This document shows positions 51,657 to 61,450 of a stretch of 64,000 bases of DNA, in pieces. Each line of letters opens with the position of its first letter. The stretch's first letter is position 1. A program made the translations under genes and the position numbers. Location of the stretch: positions 1,178,001 to 1,242,000 of the forward strand of contig BSYQ01000010.1 of assembly GCA_030272585.1 (NCBI GenBank), written 5' to 3'. The notes below the pieces were generated by a model that worked only from the letters and a program-made list of their open reading frames with translations, searched no databases and was not told the origin of the DNA. The stretch comes from Bryopsis sp. KO-2023 (lineage: Eukaryota; Chlorophyta; Ulvophyceae; Bryopsidales; Bryopsidaceae).

Positions 51657-53322
51657 GAACGTTTCCAGTGCGAGGTGTTGCCGTTTGGATTCAGGGGTTC
51701 GCCTAAAATTTATTGTGATTTGATTAAGAATTTGGTCAGGTTTTTGAGAAACCCAGGGATGATAAAAGAAATGAAAAAAGAGGGAACAGATGATTTTTTG
51801 TACGAGGACTGGAAGCGTTATAGAAACGAGAAGAGAGTGAGAGTGACGTGGTACTTGGATGATTTTCTCTCCATGCATTCCTCGGCTGCAGAGTTGAGAA
51901 TTTTTGGTCGAATCATCAGAGGAATATTCGATCAGATGGGGATATCGTGGAAGGACTCCAAGTGTGTGTGGGATCCCTGCCAGAAGCTGCAACATTTGGG
52001 GTTCCTCGTGGACAGCCAGGCAGCGTTGTTTGTGCTCCCACCACACAGGCTGGAGCGCCTTCGAAAACATGCTCTTACTTTGAGACTGCAGATCCTCAGG
52101 AGTGGCCGTCGCATACCGGCCAGGAAACTGGCCTCTTTTCTGGGTTTCGCCCAGTCATGCGCCCCCGCAATCAAAGGAACGAGGTTCTGGCTGCGCCACC
52201 TGTACGATTGTCTCAAAGGCAAGAAGAACTGGAGCACCAGAGTGCAGGTTTCACGGCCTGCCATCGCAGCACTACGGTATTGGGAGCAGCTGTCTCCCAA
52301 TACTTTCTGATACATTGATTCCTTAGTGATGGGTCTCTCGTTGATTGTACTGGGGTTTTATTGGAGACTTCATCTTCTGTGGACTTTTGGACATGGCTGA
52401 GACATTGTATGTGGTTGCAACAGGGCGGATTGGCCCTTCGCAACATGTAATTTCTGTTTCTGTTTCTGTTTCTCCCGAGAAGACCACGATGTGCATATGG
52501 CGACCACCTCATTCGGGAGACCTCGCGGTGGATGCCAGCTTGACGGGATGGGGAGCGTCTCTGAAGATCCATGAGAAGGCTTCGGAGGACGCCCCACCGA
52601 TGGCTTTGGCGGCAGGATTCTGGACGGGGGAAGAGCATATGAACCTACGAGAGCTGCAAGCAGTGGGTTTGGCAGTCAAGGCCTTCAAAGACAAGATCAG
52701 GGATCGGCGTTTGAAGTGCATCACCGACAGTCAGGTGATTGCTGCCATATTACGGAGTCAATGTTCGCGTTCAAGTCCGTTGTTCCAGGAGTACAAGCGG
52801 CTCTATTGGCTATTGGAAGCCATGAACATTGATTTCCAAGTGGAGTGGATTCCCAGCGCTCAGAACGTGTACCCCGATGCGCTGTCGCGGCTTTCGGAGA
52901 AGCAAGAGTACAGGTTGAACCCGAAGATCTTCGAGAAGCTGCAGGAGCGGTTTCATCTGACGATCGACCGCTTTGCCTCGTTGGGTACACGTCAGCTTGG
53001 GCGATTCAACAGTCTGGATCGCGAGCCAGGGACGGAGGGGACGAATTGCATGAATCAGAGCTTGGACCTGTGGAGGGCGGAGAGGAACTGGGTGTTCCCT
53101 CCCATCGAGAACGTTCCAGAAGTAGTGAAGCACCTTCTGGAGCACTCCCTCCCATGCCTACTGTTGGTACCACGTTGGTTGGACCGATGGTGGCATCAAG
53201 ACCTGATGGCTGAGGCAACTCTGATCACAGTTCTGAATCCCAATGCGGCGACGATCCTGCCCGGGAGATTCGGAGGGCAAACACCTCCAGGCGCGAGCTA
53301 TTGGCGCTGGAGCGTTTTCAAG
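51657..53322 (+). CDS. YR element copy 1: RT palm, RNase H and downstream domain (split by a LINE tail)
   Basis: RT catalytic motif WYLDDFL near 51855-51875, then the thumb region, ending at 52298 where a LINE family 2 tail enters. After 52470 the frame resumes with RNase H DASLTGWGASL, the SAQNVYPDALSRL stretch, and the DIRS/Ngaro-specific block IDRFASLGTRQLGRFNS, PGTEGTNC, WVFPPI. It ends at a second tail insertion at 53323. Copy 2 at 60435 lacks both tails and confirms the join. No methyltransferase or recombinase domain seen. Confidence 0.82.
52299..52470 (+). mobile_element. LINE family 2 3'-end insertion in YR RT/RNase H
   Basis: 172 bp between TCTCCC copies (52293-52298, 52471-52476). 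The corresponding empty site is seen in YR copy 2 near 60575. It carries the family 2 stem-loop and a (TCTGTT)n tail, and shifts the reading frame. Confidence 0.92.
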
Positions 53323-53471
53323 AAACAGAAACAGAAACAGAAATTACATGTTGCGAAGGGCAAATCCGCCCTGTTGCAACCACATACAATGTCTCAGCCA
53401 TGTCCAAAAGTCCAGAGAAGATGAAGTCTCCAATAAAACCCCAATACAATCAACGAGAGACCCATCACTAA
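53323..53471 (-). mobile_element. LINE family 2 3'-end insertion, reversed
   Basis: 149 bp between GTTTTCAAG copies (53314-53322, 53472-53480). The empty site is at about 61418-61424 in YR copy 2. Confidence 0.9.
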
Positions 53472-53513
53472 GTTTTCAAGACGGGTTTACCAGGATGGTA
53501 ACCTGTTGGTTTT

Positions 53514-54089
53514 TTGGTTTATTGGTGCGACAAAATCATCGACATCGATCTGGAGCGACAGGTGATTTTGCTTTCGCAGTGGTTGGAAACAATGGAACAG
53601 TTTTGCACGTTTGGGCACGAGGAAACAACTGGGGATCCCGTTCCAACAGTGTGGCAAAGTCCTCTTAACGAGAAGAAAGAGGCAAAATTTTTGGTTCCGT
53701 GTCGTGGGGAAGACTTTGGAGCATTCCGACGCTCAGGAACAGGAGGGGCGGTGCTGGTTTCTGCTGATACCTTCAAGTCCAGTGGCACTCTGAAGTCCAG
53801 CAGCGCCACCTCCACATTTTATTCGATATCGAGCCTGATGTGGCTCTTTTGGGTACAACTTGCTGGTAATCACGTCGATGTTCAATGGGCTGCTGACCGG
53901 GTGAACATGCAACTGCAACGGAGGATGGACTCCACGCGTTCCCGGCAGCCATACTGGAGGTATTTGGCAGCTCTGACCGATGATACCACTATCGAGGTGT
54001 GGCACGACGTGTTGTTGTGCATTTTAATGTTTCTGCTATCGATGGCATTTGCCCGGCGAGGCATTCTTGGTAATAGGAGGAAACAATAA
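53514..54089 (+). CDS. YR element ORF of unknown function (about 191 codons)
   Basis: Follows RNase H where Ngaro/DIRS elements carry a recombinase or methyltransferase. It reads EQFCTFGHEETTGDP and ends with a hydrophobic, possibly membrane-spanning segment (VLLCILMFLLSMAF). None of the recombinase Arg-His-Arg-Tyr motifs are visible. Copy 2 (61450-62040) keeps the sequence but has frameshifts. The first codon in this frame is uncertain, so it may be the tail of the RT/RNase H protein. Confidence 0.4.
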   Translation: MVYWCDKIIDIDLERQVILLSQWLETMEQFCTFGHEETTGDPVPTVWQSPLNEKKEAKFLVPCRGEDFGAFRRSGTGGAVLVSADTFKSSGTLKSSSATSTFYSISSLMWLFWVQLAGNHVDVQWAADRVNMQLQRRMDSTRSRQPYWRYLAALTDDTTIEVWHDVLLCILMFLLSMAFARRGILGNRRKQ

Positions 54090-54411
54090 AACAAGGAGGC
54101 CATGTGCGGGAAAGCAATGAGGCTCTCGTGGCCCACGTTTTCTCGAATTATGCCTCTGGCGATTGGATGAGCTACCAGCTCTGAGGGAGGGGCTACAGCA
54201 GCAGTCAATACGGACATCCCAGGTAGAGGGTCCACGTTCGGGTTCATTGGAGCGGGTTCTTCAAGGTGGCTTAACCGAACGTGGACTTGACGGCGCCTGC
54301 AGACCCCTTGGGCCCCCGCTTGTTCGCGGGATCGAAGGCATCTTCCGCTGTGCTGGTGAGCGAGGACTCCCTGCCCCCATCACGCGCATCGATGGTTATG
54401 GGGCAAAATGA

Positions 54412-54544
54412 TTCTATCAAAACAATGGCTGTGTTTATTGGGACAATTCTGGTTTTTATTTTAAGATGCTGTATTTTATTATTTAGTGTTCATGTGTGTC
54501 CGTGTTCTTGGGTGGGACTGCCCCAACGATTTTCCGTCATAAAT
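54412..54544 (+). repeat. YR element split direct repeat B1 (copy 1)
   Basis: Starts GGCAAAATGATTC and ends CGTCATAAAT. Matches 62340-62482 and 62887-63029. Confidence 0.9.
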
Positions 54545-54823
54545 GTCTTCAACGTCAGTTGAAAAGTTTATGCGGCAGTTGGGCACAGGGCGGGTAGTTT
54601 CGTGATTGTGGAGGTACTTGGCTTAGCTGTACTCGTTTGAGTGGTCAGGATTTGATGTGCGTATTCGGTGGTTCTGGTGCTGCCAGGGTGGCAGTCAGAC
54701 ATTTAGTTTGTGCGGTTCTGATTGCAGCATTACAATGCACAGCACAGCACCGCTGTACGACTGTAGTGCTGCACAGCAAGGATATAAGCGGGCCATTTGT
54801 TTTGCTATTCACTTTTCTGCTCT
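54543..54823 (+). repeat. YR element split direct repeat A2 (copy 1)
   Basis: 281 bp, near-identical to A1 at 48993-49273. Joins B1 directly, sharing the AT dinucleotide. Confidence 0.9.
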
Positions 54824-55251
54824 CCCACCCACCCGCCCGGTCTATCGGCTTTTTGAATTACATTAGGAAGTTTGGATAAATGGTTTTTTAGGTATCGTAT
54901 GGCGGCACGGGATCAGCAGCGATTGGCTCGGTTTTTGCGATGCAATCGTGATTCTTTGCTTTCAGGAATCGATTCGGGAGCATCGGTGGATTGTGTTGCT
55001 CGTTCGGTTTCGGCTGTGGTGACTACCCAGTTGGTGAAGCGCTCTTCATCTGTTCCAGCTCGGCGCGTTTCTCGGCAGCCTTGGTATAATCAGGCGTGTA
55101 TCGATGCTTTGCGTGAGTACCGGCGTGCTTGGAGGGCATATTTGCGGCGACCCGAATCGCCTGATCTGGCTGTTGATGCGAGGAGATTGAGGAATCGCTA
55201 TTTTGCTGTTTTGGCTCGAGAGAAGCGTCAGTTCGACCTGGGATATGGTGA

Positions 55252-55282
55252 CCTTGTAATTCTGTTTCTGTTTCTGTTTCTA
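55252..55282 (+). mobile_element. About 30-bp LINE tail insertion within LINE ORF2
   Basis: CTTGTAATTCTGTTTCTG and further tail units sit between the Tyr-Gly-Asp and Met-Gln codons that are adjacent (with one Arg) in the related minus-strand LINE. It shifts the frame. No clear target duplication was found. Confidence 0.65.
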
Positions 55283-55283
55283 T

Positions 55284-57410
55284 ATGCAGCGCCTCTTCAA
55301 GGAGGATTCCAAACGTTTTCACTCCACTTTGTTTCCGAGGCAGAAGCGTGCTTCTGATGCTGTAACTTTGGACGATTGGCACAAGCACTTTACGGAGTTT
55401 TTCGAGGCCTCCTCTCTTGATACGGATGATCCAGAGCCTCATGTTGATATCAGGAGCGATGTGTTGGGACGTGACGACCTTGTGACGCCTTTTACTGACG
55501 TGGAGGTCAAGCAGGCGGTGAGAAAGTTGAAACTGGGGACGTGTGCTGGTGCGGATTCGTGGACGCCGGCGTTCTTCAAGGGACAGGGGTTGCAGGAGGC
55601 TTGGCTTCCGTTGCTGCTCGCTCTCTTTAATCGATGCCTTCGCGAGAGACGTGTTCCTCGGAGCTGGCTGTTTGGTATGGTGCGCCCCATTTACAAGAAC
55701 CGTGGACATCGTTCGGATCCCATTCGTTATCGTCCGATCATGCTCTGTACGGTGTGGTACAAACTGTTTGTTTATACGTTGATGGAGCGCGTCGCACCTG
55801 TGTTGGACCCTGTTCGTCATCCCACTCAGGCCGGTTTTCGGAGGGGCTGTGAAACGGTGACTTGGATTTTGCTGGCGTGGGGTCTCATTTTCTGGGCGAA
55901 GAAGACTGGGAACTTGTTGTTTTTGCTGTCGATGGATTTGGCGAAAGCTTACGACAGTGTGCATCACGATCGCTTGTGGTTGCACTTGCGACGTATGGGC
56001 CTGCATCCTTGGCTGATTGAACTTGTGAGGTACATGTATCAGAACTCCTCGGCGGTGGTTAGGGGGACTCGTGGCTGTTCGCGCTCGTTTGAGATGCGCC
56101 GTGGTGTGCGACAAGGCTGCCCTTTCAGTCCTCTGTTGTATACTTGTTACCATGATAACTTTCCTCTTCTCTTGGAGCGACTGGACTTGGAACGAGTTGT
56201 TTTTGACCTGGTGAAGATCGTCGCGATGATCTTTGCGGACGACACTCTGGTGCCTTTGCGTGATGAGGAAGGTGTGCAGGCGGTGGGCGACTTGACGCTT
56301 CGGTTTGAGCAAGACTGGCATATCAAGACGAACCATGAGAAGACGGAGGTGCTTGCGGTGAACCCGGGGTCGCGTACTTCGGTTTCGTTTGGTGGACACG
56401 ATGTGCCGTTGCAGCGCACGCTCAAGTATTTGGGTGTGGTGTTTTACGATGGGCCTGGGGACGTCAACGTGTTTCGGGAGCATATTTCAAAGGTGTTGTG
56501 TGCGGGCAACGTGGCTGTTGGGCGTTTGCGTGCGAGGGCGTTTGAGATCGGTTTGAGGGATCCACGGACTCTGGTGGCTCTCTTCAAGATGTACGTTTTG
56601 GGGAAGGTGCAGTATGCTGCGCCGGTTTGGGTGTTCTTTCTGACTCAGCAGCACAAGCGGGAGCTGAACGATCTGTTGGTGCGTTACCTAAAATCGGTGC
56701 TACGTCTTCCGACGAGGGCGCTGAAGAATTTCGTGTATTTGGAGTGTGGTGTTTTGCCGGTCACGTTTTATTTGTACCGGAACGCGTTGAAGTTTTGGAA
56801 TCGCCTGATGCAATTGCCGGCGACGCATCCCACGCGGGCGATGCTGTTCTGGTTGCGTGGTCAGCCGGATTCTCGGCGTTCTTGGTGGGTTCAGTTTCGT
56901 GATATGGTGAGACGCTTTGTTCCACAGTTCGATGGGTTTGTGGAGGTGGACGTGGCGACCTGGGCGCGTGCCTATAAGGCAGATATTGTGGGTCAATTGC
57001 GTTCCCGACATCCGCGTATCGTGGCGTATTATAATCGGTTCAAACCGACGTTTTGTTACACGAACGCGTTGTCTTCTTTTACGGATTTGGGTTTGCGTAC
57101 GACTTGGGTGCGTTTTCGGGCTCGTCTTCACGGTTTGGAGATCGATGCTGTGGACTTGAGTGATAGAGACGTGCCTTTGAACGAGAGGTATTGTCCGTTT
57201 TGTTTGGCCGCTGGGGTTTCGACGCCTGAAAACGAGGTGCATTTTCTTTTTGCTTGTCCGCTTTATGTGCGGTTGCGTGTGAACTCGGTCGTGGAAGAGA
57301 GTCGTGGCTCTCTATTTCGTTTGTTTAATTGTCCGGGGCAGGTTCGTGTGGCTGTTTATATTCGCCGGGCGCTCGCCTTGCGTAGGGAGTGGTTGGACGC
57401 TCGTTCGTAG
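55284..57410 (+). CDS. LINE family 1 ORF2: reverse transcriptase and terminal zinc finger
   Basis: 708 codons from ATG 55284. The upstream part of the same protein (from about 54890, QPWYNQACIDAL) is in another frame because of the tail insertion at 55252. RT motifs in order: KNRGHRSDPIRYRPI, DLAKAYDSVHH (first catalytic Asp), RRGVRQGCPFSPLLY, FADDTL (catalytic Asp pair, about 56234), then LKYLGV. The carboxy end has C-x2-C-x12-H-x4-C. This is a non-LTR RT of the endonuclease-bearing kind, although the endonuclease is truncated away here. Confidence 0.92.
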   Translation: MQRLFKEDSKRFHSTLFPRQKRASDAVTLDDWHKHFTEFFEASSLDTDDPEPHVDIRSDVLGRDDLVTPFTDVEVKQAVRKLKLGTCAGADSWTPAFFKGQGLQEAWLPLLLALFNRCLRERRVPRSWLFGMVRPIYKNRGHRSDPIRYRPIMLCTVWYKLFVYTLMERVAPVLDPVRHPTQAGFRRGCETVTWILLAWGLIFWAKKTGNLLFLLSMDLAKAYDSVHHDRLWLHLRRMGLHPWLIELVRYMYQNSSAVVRGTRGCSRSFEMRRGVRQGCPFSPLLYTCYHDNFPLLLERLDLERVVFDLVKIVAMIFADDTLVPLRDEEGVQAVGDLTLRFEQDWHIKTNHEKTEVLAVNPGSRTSVSFGGHDVPLQRTLKYLGVVFYDGPGDVNVFREHISKVLCAGNVAVGRLRARAFEIGLRDPRTLVALFKMYVLGKVQYAAPVWVFFLTQQHKRELNDLLVRYLKSVLRLPTRALKNFVYLECGVLPVTFYLYRNALKFWNRLMQLPATHPTRAMLFWLRGQPDSRRSWWVQFRDMVRRFVPQFDGFVEVDVATWARAYKADIVGQLRSRHPRIVAYYNRFKPTFCYTNALSSFTDLGLRTTWVRFRARLHGLEIDAVDLSDRDVPLNERYCPFCLAAGVSTPENEVHFLFACPLYVRLRVNSVVEESRGSLFRLFNCPGQVRVAVYIRRALALRREWLDARS

Positions 57411-57844
57411 TGGGCTTGTAGCGACTGGTGGTGTTTGTTTTTCGTTGTTCTGGATGTTTCGTTTGATGGGGAAGTTGGTGTTCTTCGTTGTTTGCTTTGT
57501 TTGTTGGGCGCTCGCTCCGGGTTTCTGAGTTGGAAGCGACCGATTCTTGTGTTTGGTTTTATGTTTTGACGTTTGGGCTCTTTCTTGAGTTTCGATTGGG
57601 GATTTCTGGTTTCAGCGACGTTGGAACTTTTTTGTTTTAGGAGATTTTGTTCATTTAGGAGTTGATTACATTCAGAGGCTTTTGCCTTGCTTCGAACGTT
57701 GGGACACAATTCACTCATGTATGTCGTTGCAACAGGGCGGTTTGCCCTACGCAACTTGTAATTCTGTTTCTGTTTCTGTTTCAATCCGCCCTGTTGCAAC
57801 CACCGGAACGGAACGGAACGGAACGGGTTGTACCGGAACGGGTC

Positions 57845-59449
57845 CCCCTTAGAACCACGCCGCTTCCAGATGGGCCTGATGACGCCCAGAAGCCACCGTC
57901 GCGGCACGCGACGCTCAGCAAGACACCTGTTGAACATGGCCACCAGCAGCGGCCGCCAAGCGTCCGCCAAGCCTTGTCCCTTAAAGAAGGCAGGAGTCCA
58001 CGAGTCGGCGCCCCCACAGGTACGCAAATGCAGACGCCCCAAAGCCGCCGCCACCTCGAATTCCGTAAAAGGTTCCACCAACGACGGATGAGACAAGCAA
58101 TCTTCGTGAATCGAAACCCGAGGTGCCGGATCATCCCCATCCAGACCACGTTCCGCGAAGAAGTCCGCAAAATAACGTTCCCAAACAGCCACATCCACAC
58201 CATCAGACGCACGCTGACCCTTCGGAAACAGAGCACGATGAAACGCCCGAGAATCACTCGTGAACAGAGCCTGCATCCTGTCGCCATAAGAACGATCAAA
58301 CTCCCTGCGCGCCCGCCTCAACACCGCATAGTACCGATTGCGTAGATTCCGTGCCGATTGAGCTAGCATGACGTCCGAACGCCGACGATGATGTGCACGC
58401 CATGCAACACGATACGCTCTGTAGGCCAACACACACGCCTCCGAATACCACGGCTGTCGCGCAAGACGTCGTCGTGGGCGAGAAGGAGGAAGCCACTCCA
58501 AGCGATGCTCCACCACATCCGAGACCGCAGAACCCATCGCGTCCACCGATGGCGCAGCTTCGATTTCAGCCAGCAACGAAGCTCTATGAACAGAAAGAAA
58601 CGAGGCCAACCTTTCTTGCTCGCGAGCCCCCAAACGAAAACGCCCTGCATTCACCTGCGGATTCCACTCCTGACGAAACGACAAACTTAGAACAACAGGC
58701 ATGTGATCCGACGCAATCGTCTCCGGACACACACGCAAAGAATCAGCAAATGCAAACAGCCCCGGCGATCCCAAAACGTAATCAATCAACTGCAAACCAC
58801 CCGTAGAGCCCAAACGAAAAGTGGGCAAGCCCTGAGCGTCGCCCGAAACACGACCGTTGAAAATCCTGAGATAATTTTCTGAGCACAAACGAAGCAAAAG
58901 CCGACCATTGGCATCAACACCACGAGAATCACTAGAAACACGAAGTGGCAAGTCCGGAACGTCCGGTCCATCACTAGAAACTGCAGTGCTAGCGTTGAAA
59001 TCACCCAGAACCAAAACAAAACGGGAATCGCCAAGCGTACCCAAACCAGAAATCTCATCCGAAAGAATGTCCCACACATCCAAATCGCGAAAATCAGAGC
59101 CTGCAGAAGGCAGGTAGCAACCAAAACAAATCAACTCAGAAGGACCAATAAAACAACGAACCCCAACAATCGAACTGCTGGCGTCTTGCACATCCATAAA
59201 CGAAACTGATGCATCCAAAGACTTCCGTACCATAACCCCAACACCCCCAGAGCGTCGACGTACCCCCTGACGTGACCGTAACAAAACAGAAAAATCCGAA
59301 AACCGTTCATAAAACGCCTCATCCCCAATCTCTTGCAAAAACAAAATATCAACCTGGTCTAAAACATCTTCGAAAAAACAACCCTTCCAATCAGCCGCCG
59401 CCCGGACATTCCAAGTCCCCACCCTCAGGAACACCGAACGGCGGCACCC
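57845..59449 (-). CDS. LINE family 3 ORF2: AP endonuclease and partial RT
   Basis: The endonuclease that nicks target DNA is complete: GTWNVRA, FLQEIGDE (catalytic Glu), LVLGDFNAS (Asp/Asn), LIDYVLGSP and ASDHMPVVL (terminal His). A linker (QPWYSEACVLAYRAY) and the RT start (VIRPIWKRRGSKGDPFRY) follow, then the frame enters repeats. It begins in the same frame as ORF1, separated by a single TAG (59452-59450), and no ATG lies before the endonuclease motif. Expression could be by stop read-through. The GTG at 59434 is not a likely start. Confidence 0.85.
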
Positions 59450-60430
59450 CTAGTTACCACCCGAGGTGGAAACCAACGCCATAGACGAACCTGGTGGTGG
59501 CATGGAAGAAGCGGGAGCCGGCGCAGAAGGACGAGCGCGAACAGAAACAGAAACAGAAACAGAATTACAAGTTGCGTAGGGCAAACCGCCCTGTCGAACA
59601 GGGCCATAAACAAGGTCATTGAGAGCGCTCTGGTCCATAAAGAGAGAACGCCAACGTGTGTCCTGTGCCAGCAAACCAACGGGCAGTGGTGCACCCGAGA
59701 CCGGAACCACGAACAATTTCTCCTCGGCGAAAAAAGCCCGTGATATCCTCGAATTCGCCTTGCGCGACTCATCCCAAGCAAGGTGATGCACAGGCATCAA
59801 CTCCCGACGCAGTTGAAGCTGACGCTGAGTCAAGTCCCTCCTGACCACCAACCCAGAAGGAAGGCCGTGACCAGATTGCACCAACATCTTGATGTCCCTA
59901 CGGCTCTCCCACAGACGTTCGGCCGCAAGGTCCGACTTGAAGCGCACGAGCACCATTCGTGCACGGCCAGAAGTGGACGATCCCAATCGCGACACAAACG
60001 AGACTTGGGAGGACCAAGAGTCCGTCGTCACTGCAGTCTCGTCCTGTAACTCCCGTTGAAGGTTGTCCAACAAAGTTTTGATCGATTCCCGCAACGCAGG
60101 TCCACGTTCCCCAGGGCCTTCCTCAATGCCCGCAAAGATCAGATTCTTCCGCTTCGACTGTTTGGCCACCTCATCCGCAAGAGAACTCAGGCGGTCATCC
60201 AAGGTACCAATGGCCCGTTTCACCTCTTCCGTAGAGCCAGCATCCGGGGGGGATTGTTCTAATTTGTCGAGACGAGCCTCCAAAGCCTGAAAACGGCTAT
60301 CAGTAGTGTGCCGCAACTGATTGAGATCCGTGACACACTCATTCACCTGCGACGTCAACCGCTCCAGGTTCGCAATACCTCGCACCAGCGAAACCAATAC
60401 CTTTTGAATCCCCACCAAGCTCTCACGCAA
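59450..60430 (-). CDS. LINE family 3 ORF1 (RNA-binding), with in-frame LINE tail
   Basis: 326 codons open from the 5' junction; the real start is probably lost upstream (no ATG at 60430, which is TTG). The amino half is coiled coil (to about residue 95), followed by a mixed region, KRKNLIFAGIEE, typical of the RRM-like domain of LINE ORF1 proteins. Near the end a 57-nt LINE tail insertion is read in frame (QGGLPYATCNSVSVSVS). Ends TAG at 59450-59452. Confidence 0.8.
   Translation of the reverse strand: MRESLVGIQKVLVSLVRGIANLERLTSQVNECVTDLNQLRHTTDSRFQALEARLDKLEQSPPDAGSTEEVKRAIGTLDDRLSSLADEVAKQSKRKNLIFAGIEEGPGERGPALRESIKTLLDNLQRELQDETAVTTDSWSSQVSFVSRLGSSTSGRARMVLVRFKSDLAAERLWESRRDIKMLVQSGHGLPSGLVVRRDLTQRQLQLRRELMPVHHLAWDESRKANSRISRAFFAEEKLFVVPVSGAPLPVGLLAQDTRWRSLFMDQSALNDLVYGPVRQGGLPYATCNSVSVSVSVRARPSAPAPASSMPPPGSSMALVSTSGGN
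59545..59594 (-). mobile_element. 50-bp LINE tail insertion in LINE family 3 ORF1, in frame
   Basis: Flanked by CGAACAG (59538-59544, 59595-59601). It has the last ~25 bp of LINE family 1 plus the (TCTGTT)n tail. Length plus duplication is 57 nt, so ORF1 stays open. Confidence 0.85.
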
Positions 60431-60434
60431 GTAT

Positions 60435-61450
60435 CATGCGCCCCCGCAATCAAAGGAACGAGGTTCTGGCTGCGCCACCTGTACGATTGTCTCAAAGGCA
60501 AGAAGAACTGGAGCACCAGAGTGCAGGTTTCACGGCCTGCCATCGCAGCACTGCGGTATTGGGAGCAGCTGTCTCCCGAGAAGACCACGATGTGCATATG
60601 GCGGCCACCTCATTCGGGAGACCTCGCGGTGGATGCCAGCTTGACGGGATGGGGAGCGTCTCTGAAGATCCATGAGAAGGCTTCGGAGGACGCCCCACCG
60701 ATGGCTTTGGCGGCAGGATTCTGGACGGGGGAAGAGCATATAAACCTACGAGAGCTGCAAGCAGTGGGTTTGGCAGTCAAGGCCTTCAAAGACAAGATCA
60801 GGGATCGGCGTTTGAAGTGCATCACCGACAGTCAGGTGATTGCTGCCATATTACGGAGTCAATGTTCGCGTTCGAGTCCGTTGTTCCAGGAGTACAAGCG
60901 GCTCTATTGGCTATTGGAAGCCATGAACATTGATTTCCAAGTGGAGTGGATTCCCAGCGCTCAGAACGTGTACCCCGATGCGCTGTCGCGGCTTTCGGAG
61001 AAGCAAGAGTACAGGTTGAACCCGAAGGTCTTCGAAAAGCTGCAAGAGCGGTTTCACTTGACGATCGACCGCTTTGCCTCGTTGGGTACACGACAGCTTG
61101 GGAGATTCAACAGTCTGGATCGCGAGCCAGGGACGGAGGGGACGAATTGCATGACTCAGAGCTTGGACCTGTGGAGGGCGGAGAGGAACTGGGTGTTCCC
61201 TCCCATCGAGAACGTTCCTGAAGTCGTGAAGCATCTTCTGGAGCACTCCCTCCCGTGCCTGCTGTTGGTGCCGCGTTGGTTGGACCGCTGGTGGCACCAA
61301 GACCTGATGGCTGAGGCAAGTCTGATCACAATTCTGAATCCCAATGCGGCGACGATCCTGCCCGGGAGATTCGGAGGGCAAACACCTCCAGGCGCGAGCT
61401 ATTGGCGCTGGAGCATTTTCAAGACGGGGACTGGTTTACCAGGATGGTAA
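60435..61450 (+). CDS. YR element copy 2: RNase H region
   Basis: About 338 codons, open from the LINE junction to a TAA at 61448-61450. Contains the thumb end, RNase H DASLTGWGASL, SAQNVYPDALSRL, and the DIRS/Ngaro block (FASLGTRQLGRFNS, PGTEGTNC, WVFPPI). Nearly the same protein as copy 1 with a handful of substitutions. Confidence 0.85.

Larger units (their letters stand above)
48993..54882 (+). mobile_element. YR-type (Ngaro/PAT/DIRS-like) retroelement, copy 1, with several LINE insertions
   Basis: RT and RNase H are of the DIRS/Ngaro type, and repeats follow the split-direct-repeat plan A1-ORFs-B1-A2-(B2): A1 48993-49273, B1 54412-54544, A2 54543-54823. B2 is missing because a LINE begins at about 54883. 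LINE-derived insertions sit at 49408-50626 (nested), 50804-50881, 51545-51656, 52299-52470 and 53323-53471. No tyrosine recombinase domain was recognised. Confidence 0.75.
54883..57783 (+). mobile_element. LINE family 1, long 5'-truncated copy
   Basis: Starts in the linker between endonuclease and RT, contains the RT and carboxy-terminal finger, 3' UTR, stem-loop (about 57727-57757) and (TCTGTT)n tail ending 57783. It lacks ORF1 and endonuclease. A ~30-bp LINE tail at about 55252-55282 breaks the ORF. Confidence 0.9.
57784..60440 (-). mobile_element. LINE family 3: ORF1 and endonuclease-bearing ORF2, 3' part missing
   Basis: On the minus strand ORF1 (60430-59450) is followed by ORF2 (from 59449) with a full AP-type endonuclease and the start of RT. 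It breaks at about 57845 in a (GGAAC)n run and a fragment of LINE stem-loop. Loss of the 3' end is unusual for a LINE and suggests a secondary deletion or recombination with the abutting plus-strand LINE. Its 5' end abuts YR copy 2 at about 60435. Confidence 0.8.

Noticed and set aside
50892-53322. YR-type element as a Penelope-like or LTR element
   Set aside because: Penelope would have a GIY-YIG domain and no such RNase H; LTR elements would have terminal direct LTRs and integrase. The RT/RNase H blocks and A-B split repeats fit DIRS/Ngaro/PAT.
55023-56483. 486-codon minus-strand frame opposite LINE ORF2
   Set aside because: Antisense shadow of the RT; Arg/His/Gln-rich with no domain, and the same shadow recurs behind every LINE copy.
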